Assembly: GCF_036884655.1 (NCBI RefSeq)
Contig: NC_088335.1
Location: forward strand, 39,251,001-39,315,000
Length of the DNA stretch: 64,000 nucleotides
From: Musa acuminata AAA Group
Lineage: Eukaryota > Streptophyta > Magnoliopsida > Zingiberales > Musaceae
Direction of reading: 5' to 3'
A program made the position numbers and the translations under genes. Shown here piece by piece: positions 1 to 11,439 of this stretch. Positions within the stretch are counted from its first letter, which is position 1, and each line of letters starts with the position of its first letter. Under the pieces are notes generated by a model, which was not told the DNA's origin, did not search any database, and worked only from the letters and a program-made list of their open reading frames with translations.

Positions 1-632
1 TAAAAGGTTTAGTTGATTATTATTTTTATTATTATCTAGTAGTCCTACATGATGATGATTATTTATACATGTGATGTATGATGAGTGGACGGATGATCAT
101 GGACCGTGTGATGTGTGTACTTGTGATTATTATTATTGAGGTCTGCGAACCTCCATTATATTTCTCGTTTATTGTCGGGCCTGCGTGCCTATGATTAAGT
201 TGTAATCACATGAGGAGGCACAGCGGGAGCGTGGAAGCCATAGCGGGACCCACGAGACGGACGATCGTGATGCATGGAGATGCATCAAGATGTCGACGGA
301 ACCAACGAGGACGAGATGGACGATCACAAGGCATGGAGATGCACCGTTGCACACATAGATCTTGATGTGAGTGATTAGGCCTACTGGCTCGGGCCTAATC
401 ATATTAGGTTGTGGTCCATGATCATCTGGTGTGATTGCTTATACACATACTAGATATGTATATATATTTGCATGCGATGTAGATACATATTAAATATGTA
501 TATGTGTGACATGTCATATTAGGAGACCAAATCATAGAAACATCTCTCGATAATATTAAGTCGGTAAACGTGAGGCAATTAGATTGACCCACGTGGCCTT
601 CCATCGTTATGAGTAGGAACCGAATCCCGGTG

Positions 633-945
633 TAGGTTGAGTTGGTCGAGTCCCTCGAGACTCACCTATATCGCGATTCGCTATCTTGCTTACGACATAG
701 AGATGTCACCGGTGACCTGAGGGCATGATATGCTTGGTCGAGTCCCTCGAGGGTATATCATCAAATCAGACTCATCTTGTAACGAAGGTGTTGACTTAAC
801 CGAGCATCATGGTTGGTCGAGTCCCTCGAGGCCATGGTGATTCGGAGGCCGAACAGGACGGGAATCACAAGGAGTTGTGATCGGCAAGAGTTGTCTACCT
901 TTTAGGCTTAGTGTGATTGGTCGAGTCCCTCGAGGTTACACTAAG
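633..945 (+). promoter_or_regulatory. Array of four stem-loops with a shared apical 19-mer in the E1 leader
   Basis: The sequence TTGGTCGAGTCCCTCGAGG (last base A in the first copy) occurs at 642-660, 734-752, 813-831 and 917-935. It can fold on itself: TCGAG pairs with CTCGA around a TCC triloop. Each copy is also flanked by arms that pair with each other but differ between copies. These are TAGGTTGAG/CTCACCTA (633-641 and 661-668, one bulge), ATGATATGC/GTATATCAT (725-733 and 753-761), CCGAGCATCATGG with CCATGGTGATTCGG (800-812 and 832-845, with a mismatch and a bulge), and CTTAGTGTGA/TTACACTAAG (907-916 and 936-945, one G-U pair). The array lies about 190-500 nt upstream of the gag start, within the transcribed leader. 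Its function is unknown; packaging, dimerisation or internal initiation are inferences. Confidence 0.75.
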
Positions 946-1130
946 ACGCTGATTGGATCCTGATCCCCACTAGAAGTCTGCCGGAGACTTCCGTTTCACG
1001 TGCTGAGGGTGTCGCGTGACTCGTTAGTAAAATAGTGGGAGCATATTAAGATAGAAGTCCATATCTTGATAGTTTATTTCTTGCAAAATCTGCATGTTAT
1101 TCATTTTTGCTACATCTTTATTTTCAGAAA

Positions 1131-4100
1131 ATGTCGCTTTCAAATCCCTTACGTGGCATACTTGATGTCAACCGCCTCACTGGTCCAAATTATACGGATT
1201 GGCTCCGTAACTTGAGAATTGTTCTCACAGCGGAGAAAATCGTGTACGTCCTTGATACAGTGATGCCTACGCCCGAAGAAGGGGCAAGCGAGGATGAGAT
1301 CGCTCGCTACGTGAAGTACATTGATGACTCCACTCTTGCTCAGTGCTATATGTTGGGCTCTATGACTCCAGAGTTACAGAGACAACATGAAAAGATGGAT
1401 GCCAGATCCATTCTCCTACATGTCCGTAAATTGTTTGAGGAACAGGGAAGGACTCAACGATATGAGATATCCAAGAGCCTTTTCCGCGCTAGGATGACTG
1501 AGGGGACACCGGTTCAGAACCATGTCCTAAAGATGATTGAGTGGATAGAGAAACTCACAGGTCTAGGAATGGTCTTAGAGGATAACTTGTGTGTGGACAT
1601 TGTGCTTCAGTCCCTACCAGATTCCTTTTCACAGTTCATAATGAACTTTAATATGAACAAGCATGAGGTGACTCTCCCAGAGCTCCTCAATATGTTGAGG
1701 GAGGCAGAGAGTACTATTAAGAAAGAGAAGCCAGTTCTCTACACTAGTGAGACCAGAAAGAAAAGGAAAGCAGAAAGGTCCCTTAAGAAGGGAAAGGGCA
1801 AGGGCAAACAAGGTAAAGCAAAGGTTGCTAAGAAAGACCCAACAAAGGACAAAGGCCAGTGCTTCCACTGTGGTAAAGATGGGCACTGGAAGAGAAACTG
1901 CAAAGAGTACCTTGCAGAAAGGGCGAAACAAAAGCTTGATGAAGCTTCAGGTACATTCATGATCAGTCTCCATTTGTCAGACTCTTATGATAACACATGG
2001 GTATTAGATACCGGTAGTGCTTATCATATATGTAATTCGTTGCAGGTTCTGGCAAGGCCTAGGAGACTAGAGAGAGGCGAGATGGACCTCAAGATGGGTA
2101 ATGGAGCAAAAGTTGCTGTATTAGCTGTTGGCGAGGTCGCCCTACATCTGCCTAGTGGAGCTTTTATTGCATTAGATGCATGTTATTTTGTTCCTTCTAT
2201 TATCAAAAACATTATCTCCATTTCATGTTTAACAGTTAGTGGATATAAATTTGTTTTTGAGAACAATGGTTGTTCGATATTATTAGATGATAAGATCATC
2301 ACGAAAGGAACATTGCATAATAGTTTATTTATGTTAGACACCACTCCACATATCATGAATATAAATGTGTCCAAAAGGAAACGAGATGAGTTGAACAGTG
2401 CATACCTGTGGCATTGTAGGCTAGGTCACATCCATGAAAGAAGGATTCAAAAGTTGCTAAATGATGGATATCTAGATCCATTCGACTATGTGTCATATGC
2501 AACTTGTGAGCCTTGCATTCGTGGAAAACTGACCAACTCTCCATTTAGTGGAACTGGAGAGAGAGCCACTGAGTTGTTGGAACTCATACATAGTGATGTA
2601 TGTGGACCCATGTCAACTCATGCCATTGGAGGTTACTCCTACTTCATTACATTTACTGATGATTTCTCAAGGTATGGATATGTGTACTTAATGAAGTACA
2701 AGTCCGAGGCCTTTGAGAAATTCAGAGAGTATAAGAATGAGGTGGAGAACCAGACTGGAAAGAGTATCAAAACTCTTCGATCAGATCGAGGAGGTGAGTA
2801 CTTAAGTACAGAGTTTACTCACTTCCTCAAGGACCATGGGATATTATCCCAATGGACACCTCCTTATACACCTCAGCTCAATGGTGTCTCTGAAAGGAGA
2901 AATCGTACATTATTAGATATGGTACGGTCCATGATGAGTTTCGCTGACCTACCCATCTCATTCTGGGGATATGCCCTAGAAACCGCAGCTTACCTTCTGA
3001 ACAGAGTTCCAACTAAGTCGGTGGTGTCTACACCATATGAGATATGGAAAGGGAAGAAGCCTGATCTTAAAGTAGTTAAGATTTGGGGCTGCTCTGCCCA
3101 TGTTAAAAGACACAACCCCGATAAGTTAGAATCAAGGACAGGGCGATGTAAATTTGTGGGATACCCCAAGGAAACTTGTGGGTATTACTTCTATCATCTC
3201 GAGGACCAAAAGGTCTTTGTAGCTAAGAGAGCAGTGTTCCTTGAGAAGGAACACATTCTTGACGGAGACAGTGGGAGAATGATAGAATTGAGCGAGGTTG
3301 GAGAACCAAGCTCAAGCACCACTCTACAGCCCGAGTCTGTTCAGGTATCTAATACACAAGTTTCAACTTTACGCAGGTCTGATAGAGTATCCCATCCTCC
3401 TGAGAGATATGTGGGACATATTAGAGCAGAGGATGTAGAGGATATTGATCCTCAGACCTACGAGGAGGCTATTATGAGTATAGACTCCGGGAAGTGGAAA
3501 GAAGCCATGAATTCTGAGATGGATTCTATGTACTCCAATAAGGTTTGGAACCTAGTTGATGCACCCGAAGGTATTGTACCCATCGGTTGCAAGTGGATCT
3601 TTAAGAAAAAGATCGGAGTAGATGGAAAGGTAGAGACCTATAAAGCAAGGCTAGTGGCTAAGGGGTATCGTCAAAGGCAAGGTGTTGACTACGACGAAAC
3701 TTTCTCACCCGTAGCAATGCTAAAATCCATCAGAATTCTATTGGCTATTGCAGCACACTATGATTATGAGATCTGGCAGATGGATGTGAAAACCGCATTC
3801 CTCAACGGGAACCTGGAGGAAGAGGTGTATATGATGCAACCTGAGGGATTCGTGTCCAAGAACTGCCCAGATAAGGTGTATAGGTTGCTTAGATCCATTT
3901 ATGGACTAAAGCAAGCTTCCCGAAGTTGGAACATAAGATTTGATGAGGCAATCAGATCTTATGACTTCGTTAAGAACGAAGATGAGCCTTGTGTATACAG
4001 AAAGGTAAGTGGGAGCGCTATTAGCTTTTTGGTGTTATATGTGGATGACATCCTCATCATTGGGAATGACATAGGAATGCTATCCACAATAAAGGCTTGG

Positions 4101-5024
4101 TTATCTAGACACTTCTCCATGAAGGACTTAGGAGAAGCATCTTATATCTTGGGGATTAGAATCTATAGAGATAGATCCAAAAGGATGCTTGGCTTGTCCC
4201 AGTCCAGGTACATAGAAACTATTGTCAAAAGGTTTGGCATGGAAAATTCCAAAAGAGGTCTCATACCGATGAGACATGGGATATCGCTTTCTACGAGTAT
4301 GTCCCCAAAGACTCCAGAAGAAAGGGCGAACATGGATATGATACCTTATGCCTCAGCAATAGGGTCTATCATGTATGCCATGCTATGTACTAGGCCTGAT
4401 ATAGCGCATGCTCTGAGTGTCACGAGCAGGTATCAGGCGGATCCAGGCTTGGAGCACTGGAAAGCAGTAAAGTGTATCCTTAAGTACTTGAGAAGGACTA
4501 AGGATCTTTTACTAGTATATGGAGGTAATAGCCTTAAGGTTGAAGGCTACACTGACTCAAGTTTTCAGTCTGATGTCGATGATAGCAAGTCGAATTCAGG
4601 ATATGTGTACACCTTGAATGGAGGAGCAGTGTGCTGGAAGAGTTCCAAGCAAGATACCACTGCTGACTCGACCACAGAGGCGGAGTACATTGCTGCATCA
4701 GATGCAGCAAAGGAGGGAGTCTGGTTGAAGAAGTTCATCACAGATTTGGGAGTCGTGCCGGATAGTGAGGAGCCGATTTCCCTATATTGCGACAACAACG
4801 GGGCAATTGCTCAAGCGAAGGAACCTAGGTCTCATCAGAAATCTAAGCATGTTCTAAGGAGGTTCCACCTTATCAGAGAGATCGTGACCCGAGGAGATGT
4901 AGCAGTGGAAAGAGTTCCATCCGAAGATAACATTGCAGATCCACTTACAAAGCCATTGTCTCAGATTGTCTTTGAGCGTCACAGGGGTCTGATGGGGATC
5001 AGACACATAGGTGATTGGCTTTAG
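1131..5024 (+). CDS. Intact copia gag-pol polyprotein (1297 aa)
   Basis: This is a single uninterrupted reading frame holding all parts of a Ty1/copia polyprotein. In order these are: a UBN2-type Gag (about residues 1-230); a lysine-rich stretch; a CX2CX4HX4C zinc knuckle (from Cys244); an aspartic protease with LDTGS (Asp293); a GAG-pre-integrase HCRLGH region (about 435); an integrase core with [14 protein letters not shown] and the NGVSERR glutamate, giving a DD35E pattern (about 487, 551, 587); a reverse transcriptase with YVDD (about 970); and an RNase H with YTDSS and TEAEY (from about 1139). I chose the ATG at 1131 because it has A at -3 and starts the conserved N-terminus; an in-frame ATG at 1107 would add eight residues. 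The catalytic residues I looked for are present, so the element may still be competent. The old copy at 26.3 kb has ATA at this start. Confidence 0.95.
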   Translation: MSLSNPLRGILDVNRLTGPNYTDWLRNLRIVLTAEKIVYVLDTVMPTPEEGASEDEIARYVKYIDDSTLAQCYMLGSMTPELQRQHEKMDARSILLHVRKLFEEQGRTQRYEISKSLFRARMTEGTPVQNHVLKMIEWIEKLTGLGMVLEDNLCVDIVLQSLPDSFSQFIMNFNMNKHEVTLPELLNMLREAESTIKKEKPVLYTSETRKKRKAERSLKKGKGKGKQGKAKVAKKDPTKDKGQCFHCGKDGHWKRNCKEYLAERAKQKLDEASGTFMISLHLSDSYDNTWVLDTGSAYHICNSLQVLARPRRLERGEMDLKMGNGAKVAVLAVGEVALHLPSGAFIALDACYFVPSIIKNIISISCLTVSGYKFVFENNGCSILLDDKIITKGTLHNSLFMLDTTPHIMNINVSKRKRDELNSAYLWHCRLGHIHERRIQKLLNDGYLDPFDYVSYATCEPCIRGKLTNSPFSGTGERATELLELIHSDVCGPMSTHAIGGYSYFITFTDDFSRYGYVYLMKYKSEAFEKFREYKNEVENQTGKSIKTLRSDRGGEYLSTEFTHFLKDHGILSQWTPPYTPQLNGVSERRNRTLLDMVRSMMSFADLPISFWGYALETAAYLLNRVPTKSVVSTPYEIWKGKKPDLKVVKIWGCSAHVKRHNPDKLESRTGRCKFVGYPKETCGYYFYHLEDQKVFVAKRAVFLEKEHILDGDSGRMIELSEVGEPSSSTTLQPESVQVSNTQVSTLRRSDRVSHPPERYVGHIRAEDVEDIDPQTYEEAIMSIDSGKWKEAMNSEMDSMYSNKVWNLVDAPEGIVPIGCKWIFKKKIGVDGKVETYKARLVAKGYRQRQGVDYDETFSPVAMLKSIRILLAIAAHYDYEIWQMDVKTAFLNGNLEEEVYMMQPEGFVSKNCPDKVYRLLRSIYGLKQASRSWNIRFDEAIRSYDFVKNEDEPCVYRKVSGSAISFLVLYVDDILIIGNDIGMLSTIKAWLSRHFSMKDLGEASYILGIRIYRDRSKRMLGLSQSRYIETIVKRFGMENSKRGLIPMRHGISLSTSMSPKTPEERANMDMIPYASAIGSIMYAMLCTRPDIAHALSVTSRYQADPGLEHWKAVKCILKYLRRTKDLLLVYGGNSLKVEGYTDSSFQSDVDDSKSNSGYVYTLNGGAVCWKSSKQDTTADSTTEAEYIAASDAAKEGVWLKKFITDLGVVPDSEEPISLYCDNNGAIAQAKEPRSHQKSKHVLRRFHLIREIVTRGDVAVERVPSEDNIADPLTKPLSQIVFERHRGLMGIRHIGDWL

Positions 5025-5028
5025 GTCA

Positions 5029-5038
5029 AGTGGGAGAT
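5029..5038 (+). other. Polypurine tract of E1
   Basis: The purine-rich AAGTGGGAGAT stretch ends immediately before the TG that opens the 3' LTR. It is where plus-strand DNA synthesis would start. The decayed copy has the matching AAATGGGAGAT just before 30130. Confidence 0.75.
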
Positions 5039-5267
5039 TGCTAGTCATAAGTGCCCAGCAAGCCAATCACGTGAGTGATGGCACGTGTGACTTGATACAG
5101 AATCTTTTTGCATATTATATTTTGGCATATATCACTTTATAACTATTGCATAAATGCATATATATTGTGATGTCCTTGGATTTGTGCAATGGGAATCGGA
5201 TCATGATGAGATCACGATAATGAGATCGATTCACCTTTAAACACATATCCTAAATAATCCCGGTCAT

Positions 5268-5299
5268 AGGTTACTCGAGAGGGACATCGTGATAACCGG
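5268..5299 (+). promoter_or_regulatory. U3 hairpin carrying a near-complement of the leader loops
   Basis: GGTTA (from 5269) and TAACC (5292-5296) can pair around CTCGAGAGGGACATCG. CTCGAGAGGGAC (5274-5285) is complementary, apart from two extra bases, to the GTCCCTCGAG core of the four leader hairpins. The same stretch is kept in the decayed copy near 30374-30403. In the genomic RNA this segment would lie in the 3' U3, so leader-to-U3 pairing is conceivable. That is an inference. Confidence 0.4.
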
Positions 5300-6171
5300 A
5301 TAGACTGGTGTGCTGTATACCCGTCCATATGATGGATACAGCTGGTCTCATAGCTGCTCGTGTAGGGACACTAGGGATACAGTACAGGTGCTCATTGGAG
5401 AATGAGTTCACTGATTGATCCGCTTACGGAATGCTGGATGGTTGATGATGCCTTATTGTCAGACAACGATTCCGTAGTCCTAGTGGTGTATCTGGTTCTT
5501 AGACTTGAGACACCAAGGATGTCCTGTATGAGTGCTCCACTCTTTGATACCAGACTTATAGGTTTGGCTGTTCCCAGATCTAGTACAGCTGGTCATTGGG
5601 AGTGGTAGTCGACCTTACGAGGGCTATTGAGTGTCGATAGAGGATCATCCACTCTCGGTATCATGAGAGGAATATCCCATGTGTTCTTGCTCAGACAAAT
5701 CCCTGGCCAGGGTCATTCGGGTTGAGAGAGAAAGAGTTCTCCGAGAGAATCCGATTAGAGCGAGACTCGAGTAGAAACCGTATGGGTCTGACAGCACCAT
5801 GCTCGATATACGGTCTCTGGGATATTAGATGGATGAGGGACTATAGGTACATGGTAACTGAGGACAGACAGGTCCAATGGATTGGATTCCCCTGTATCGT
5901 CTGGGGACTACGGCGTAGTGGCCTAGTACTTCCGTAGTCGATGAGTCGAGTGAATTATTACAGAGATAATAATTCACTGAGTTAGAAGGAGTTCTGACAG
6001 GTATGACTCACGGCCAGCTCGATATTGGGCCTAGAGGGTCACACACATATGGTAGGCATTGCGATGAGTAGAGGTTCGGATATGAGATATCCGACGGAGC
6101 CCTTGTCTTATTGGATGCAGATCCAATACCCACTAGGGAAAGGACCCATTAGGGTTTTGACACGGGATCTC

Positions 6172-6179
6172 TATAAATA
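6172..6179 (+). promoter_or_regulatory. TATA box in the E1 LTR
   Basis: TATAAATA lies about 360 bp before the LTR end, a usual place for the LTR core promoter. Transcription would start roughly 25-35 bp downstream, leaving about 330 bp of R plus U5. The decayed copy has only a damaged equivalent (CTATAAGTG). Confidence 0.6.
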
Positions 6180-6534
6180 GGAGGGATTCACAGCCTCATA
6201 GGCTAGAGTCTTTGCTTGCCCTTCCTATTCTCCTCTCCCTCTCCACCTCAGAGTAGGCCTGGAGTTTTGAGGAGCGTCGTCGCAACCCTGCTGTGTGGAT
6301 CACCGCTAGAGAGGAGGACGCTTGACCTCCTTCACCCTCTCCTAAGGATCTGCAAGGAAACAGGGATATACGATCTCCCTAGGTAACACAATCTCTATAC
6401 GCAGTTTTGTGTTTTTGCGGATTTTGCGCACCAATCTTCGCACGACGATGAACATCTTTTGGGAATCGGGGATTTTTGTTTTTCTTGTTCTTCCGCTGCG
6501 CATATGATGTCGCCCCCCCTATGATTTCCCAACA

Positions 6535-7577
6535 CTGGCAGAGCTCGAAACTTGAGCTCTGGCGGTGCTACCTCCTGACAAAGGAGGTTACACCGCCCAG
6601 TCTCGCTCGGAGACTGAGCCCTGAGCGGTTGCACCTCTTGGCTGGGGTGGTTGCACCGCCCAGTCTCGCTGGGAGACATAGCCTGGGCGGTGCTACCTCC
6701 CTGCCTGGGCGGTTGCACCTCCCACAGCAACCTGGGTCCGAATGGGTTGAACCATTCAACCCAATTTGAGTTCTTCAGGGGCCCAATTGCCCCAGGATTA
6801 AGCTAATGGGATCACCTCCCATTTCTAACTTAATCAAAGTGCTAACTACGATTATTTCCTAAGACATATTCTGCAGCTTGCTTCGGTGCGTTACTCGCTT
6901 CTTCCGGCGAGTTTCCGGCGAACTTCCGTCGATCATCCGATGAACACTCGGTGATGCTCCTGCGGACTTCCGGCAAACTCCTGGACTGCGACGATCCACT
7001 TAGCAAGTTCCGACGAGCTCCTTTGGCAAGCTTCTGGACTTCTCGGATTCGTTCCCGCAGAACCTCCGACGACTGTCCGAACTTCCGTCGAGCTCTCGAA
7101 CTCCCAACGTGATCATTGTCATGACTCCGGCGCAACTCCTGCTGCATGTCTTTCTTCCATCGTAGTTAATCCTGCACACTCAAAACAAAACTTCGATCGA
7201 AACAATTAATCCTAAGAGATTAACCAAGTTGTCCGGCATGTCATTGGGCCCTCGACGCTTCATCCGATTCTTCGGCGCATCGTCCTTTCCTGCGACCTAT
7301 TGCCCAATCGGCCAGTTGGCTCCGCAACTCCGATATCCTTGGCACAATACCCGCTCTTCTTGGCCTGATGCCCGAGTCCATGGCCCGAAGCCTTCTGTCG
7401 ATACGTCGACCGATCCACCGGCCCGACGTCCAATCTTCTGACATGTTCCTCCGGCACAACATGATGTTGCTGCTTTAATTGTCTTATCCTGATCGAAGCA
7501 TCCTGCGTCACTCAAAACGCAGATTAAATCATAAACATATATCAAGTAGTTTTATCATCAAAATACGAGATTCAACA
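6535..7577 (-). repeat. 3' LTR of E2, truncated by the E1 insertion
   Basis: This matches 13372-14410 with few differences. On the minus strand it starts TGTTGAATCTCG at 7577, next to the polypurine tract. The left portion, equivalent to 12363-13371, would lie beyond E1 outside the window. Reading frames inside it recur in the other LTR copies and show no protein family. Confidence 0.9.
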
Positions 7578-7592
7578 ATCTCCCCCTTTTTG
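7578..7592 (-). other. Polypurine tract of E2
   Basis: Minus-strand AAAAAGGGGGAGAT abuts the TG of the LTR at 7577. It identifies 6535-7577 as the 3' LTR and gives the element its orientation. Confidence 0.8.
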
Positions 7593-10500
7593 ATGATGAC
7601 AACTACTTGATGACGGAGTTAAACTTAACTCCCGGAGTTTAAACAAACTCCGCCTATCAATATGCCATATTGATATAAACTCTTAGATTCAAAAATCTAA
7701 GCAACATGTCATCATAATCGGAGTTAACCTTAACTCCCAGAGTTTAAACAAACTCCCTCTATCAATATGCCATATTGATAGAAACTCTTGGATTCAAAAA
7801 TCCAAGCAACATGTCATCATAATCGGAGTTAACCTTAACTCCCAGAGTTTAAACAAACTCCCTCTATCAATATGTCATATTGATAGAAACTCTTAGATTC
7901 AAAAATCCAAGCAACATGTCATCATAAACTTATGCATAACATGTCATGTCATCAACATACTTCTCCCCCTTTGTCATCAACAAAAAGGAGAAATACCACA
8001 ATCAAGTGTTTGTGATATAAGTTTAACTCATTGCATGAAAAACATAATATCTATTGTTATCATCATGCAAGTTTGCTATCATCAAATGGTAAGATATCAA
8101 CATGTAAAATTGCGATTCAAGTTCTTGATATCTTTTAACATGATATGACATTCATAGCACCTATTCATATGAATGCTGCTTTTGATATCTCATCATAATA
8201 TGGCATTCATAACATCTATTCATATTCTTCAAATATGGCACTCATAGTATCAATTATATATTTCTCCCCCTTTGTCATCAACAACAAGGAGAACGATATA
8301 AGCAAATTTTAAATATAAGTGCGATGCCATAAGTTGGTTCATGTCATTTTCCAACAGTGAGTGATAGGATACCAATTATGCAAACATCTCGAGGAAAACA
8401 TGACATGGAGATAGCTTTTATTGCTTCTTCCTTTTTATTTGTTATCTTTTTACATGAAGGAGGAAAGCCATATGTGAAGTTAACCTTAACTCCCAGAGTT
8501 TAAACAAACTCCCTCTATCAATATGCCATATTGATAGAAACTCTTGGATTCAAAAATCCAAGCAACATGTCATCATAATCGGAGTTAACCTTAACTCCCA
8601 GAGTTTAAACAAACTCCCTCTATCAATATGCCATATTGATAGAAACTCTTGGATTCAAAAATCCAAGCAACATGTCATCATAAACTTATGCATAACATGT
8701 CATGTCATCAACATACTTCTCCCCCTTTGTCATCAACAAAAAGGAGAAATACCACAATCAAGTGTTTGTGATATAAGTTTAACTCATAGCATGAAAAACA
8801 TAATATCTATTGTTATCATCATGCAAGTTTGCTATCATCAAATGGTAAGATATTAACATGTAAAATTGTGATTCAAGTTCTTGATATCTTTTAACATGAT
8901 ATGACATTCATAGCACCTATTCATATGAATGCTGCTTTTGATATCTCATCATAATATGACATTCATAACATCTATTCATATTCTTCAAATATGGCACTCA
9001 TAGTATCAATTATATATTTCTCCCCCTTTGTTATCAACAACAAGGAGAACGATATAAGCAAATTTTAAATATAAGTGCGATGCCATAAGTTGGTTCATGT
9101 CATTTTCCAACAGTGAGTGATAGGAAACCAATTATGCAAACATCTCGAGGAAAACATGACATGGAGATAGCTTTTATTGCTTCTTCCTTTTTATTTGTTA
9201 TCTTTTTACATGAAGGAGGAAAGCCATATGTGAAGTTCAAATTGATAAGATATTAAAGCACACTTCATTTTTGCAAGGATTAAGATATGTAAGTGAGTCA
9301 AATCCTTGTATGTAAAAATATCTTCCTTTTATAAGAGGGAATCATCAAATATGTTTCTCGAAAAATATTTTTCACATGATAAGTGCATTTGCTAGATGAT
9401 TCCATATGTCAAAAATCAATGATGTGAATTAAACTTGATATGACATATGCTTGTTAAGTTCGGAAGAGGATAATGTATCAAGAAAATCCAAAAATGAAAT
9501 TTGACACTTTAATACATTCGGACAGGGTTTTACTAGAGATATTCAATTACAATCATGAAGGTAAAACATGCTTATTATCATGTAAATTTTTGTATTCAAG
9601 CACATAATTTCCAACATGTAATCATGGCAAGTAATTGTGTAAAATCATTATGGCAATCAAGTGATTTGATCATTCAATCAAAAAAGTCCGAAAAATAATT
9701 TTAACACGTTTAATCATTCGGACATATTTTTGCCATAGTTTTTCAAATATAATCATGAAGATAAGGCATGCTCATCATCATGGTAGTATGATAGCAAGTT
9801 TACCATATACAAGCTAGCAAAAATTTTCAACATTTTAAGGCGCGCAAGCTAGCAATTTTGAGATGTTCAAGAAAGCAACTCTTGCTTCTTGAAATATAAG
9901 TTTTGCTAGATGTGCAAGTTGACTTTTTGCTTCTTGAGATAGGCAAGATAGCATTCCTTGGTGATGTTCAATATAGCTAAGTTCTACATCATGCAAGCTA
10001 GTGAATCTTATAACATTTTAAAATATGCATAATCACCAAAGCATCATAAATTTTAATAATGTGCAAAATTACAAATTTTGCATGATTGCATTTGTGTGTC
10101 TTGAGACTTGCAAGATAGCACTTCTTGGTGATGTTCAAGATAGCAATTTCTTCTCTTTTGAGAAGTGCAATTTTTGCTTTCTTCTTGAATTGTGCAAGCT
10201 AGCTATCTCCCCTTTTGTCATTGTCAAAAAGAAGGGAAAAACCCTTTACATCAATTTTTTTTAAATCATGACAAAGGTTAGTATCAATCTCATTATATTT
10301 TCAAATTAAAACATGCACATTTTCAAAACATATAAACTCATTATTATATGCATGATTCCAAATCATCATTCATATTATTTCAATCATTGTTTCACTCATC
10401 ACTATAGCTTATCATGCATAATATGTAAAACCATCTAACATGATTGAAGCATGATTCATATTTAAAGTGTATCTTATGTCGTAAATACGAATCAAGCATT

Positions 10501-11439
10501 TGTCAAATCTGAAATCATCCTCAAAATTACATTCAATAAATTCATGTATGACAAGCATAGATTTATTGAAAAATCAATAAGATAGAGGATTACATTTCAA
10601 GTGTTCATCAATTGTAGCATTTCATCATATGGTAAGATATCAATGCGTAAAACTGTGAAGCAAGATTTTGTTTGATATCTTGATACAGGGCATGATGTAC
10701 ACATTTCGAATATTTTAGCAAGTGTAGCATTGCATCACATGGTAAGATATCAGCTCGTATGATACAAATTTTTGTTTGATATCTTGATACAGGGCATATA
10801 GCAATGATAGCAATCATATATTTCTTGGTGATGCAAGTATAGCCTTATCATAGCATCAGTGATAGCAACCATATCATCGTTAGTAAACATTTCAGCATCA
10901 ACCATATCAACATTAGTGATAGTAAACATATCAATTCATATATTTCTCCCTTTTTTTTAAGTGTTTCATCTTAAGTGATCGATTTCATGTTAGCATGCCT
11001 TTTCATTTATGAAAACATGCATCAATTTTTTTAAAGCCACTGTTATTATCATGAAAATCGATAATCAAGAATCATCATACATAATTTCAAAAATATATAC
11101 TCATTAATCATAACTTCAAATTAAACATGATTTCATATACTCAAAATCGAGAAATAACAATGGAAATCAACATGATACACATTATTACTTCTCAACCACA
11201 TATAGCATGATTTCATAATGTATTTTTAATCAAAATTATTTTTTTATCATAAACATGCAATTTTCATGATTATTTTCAAAATTACTAGAATGATAAGCAT
11301 GATTCCTAATTGTTTGTATTTTCATTATAAAATTATTAAACATGCAATTTTCAAGAAAATTAAAAAAGGAGACATGCTTTATGAAAAGCATCATGTAATT
11401 TCAAAGTAAATTAAAGGCATTTTGATTACCTCAGCGTCG
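7593..11439 (-). repeat. Long non-coding internal region of E2 with nested repeats
   Basis: This is AT-rich sequence without a credible gene. It contains about 107-bp units (start points near 7628, 7731, 7838, 8487 and 8594) that repeat a pattern of a CCCAGAGTTTAAAC block and a CATATTGATAG block. A tandem duplication of about 756 bp covers 7724-8480 and 8481-9237. From about 9830 to 10215 the motif GCAAGCTAGCAA with runs of TTTTGCTTCT recurs, and two related blocks with GGTAAGATATC lie at 10620-10800. It occupies the place where pol should be. Confidence 0.75.
7724..9237. repeat. Tandem duplication, about 756 bp x 2
   Basis: The block from the TTAACTCCCAGAG unit through CATATGTGAAGTT is repeated almost without change, with an offset of about 756 bp. 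For example, the TAACTCCCAG at 7731 recurs at 8487. Only a few single-base differences are visible, so the duplication is recent and lies wholly inside E2. Confidence 0.85.

Larger units (their letters stand above)
1..6534 (+). mobile_element. Ty1/copia LTR retrotransposon E1, 5' end outside window
   Basis: The element consists of a long leader (1-1130), one gag-pol reading frame (1131-5024), a polypurine tract (about 5029-5038) and a 3' LTR (5039-6534). A second, decayed copy at 25107-31737 is collinear from base 1 to the LTR end, which fixes the 3' boundary: both copies end in CAACA and then diverge. The right flank (from 6535) continues the E2 LTR exactly as in the uninterrupted LTR copy at 13372, so E1 was inserted into E2. 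The expected 5-bp target duplicate on this side is CTGGC (6535-6539); its partner and the 5' LTR must lie left of the window. I did not settle the copia lineage. Confidence 0.9.
5039..6534 (+). repeat. 3' LTR of E1 (about 1.5 kb)
   Basis: The repeat begins TGCTAGTC directly after the polypurine tract and ends CCCAACA before the host sequence, so it has TG..CA termini. The homologous LTR of the decayed copy is 30130-31737. It carries a TATA box (6172-6179), so most of it is U3. Small reading frames inside it show no recognisable product. The 5' LTR partner is not in the window, so its age cannot be estimated here. Confidence 0.85.

Noticed and set aside
6842..7147. Open minus-strand frame of 101 codons recurring at 13675-13980, with a diverged relative at 18522-18779
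   Set aside because: It lies inside the LTRs and recurs only because the LTR does. No domain, and in E3 the frame is disrupted, so it is not evidence of a gene.
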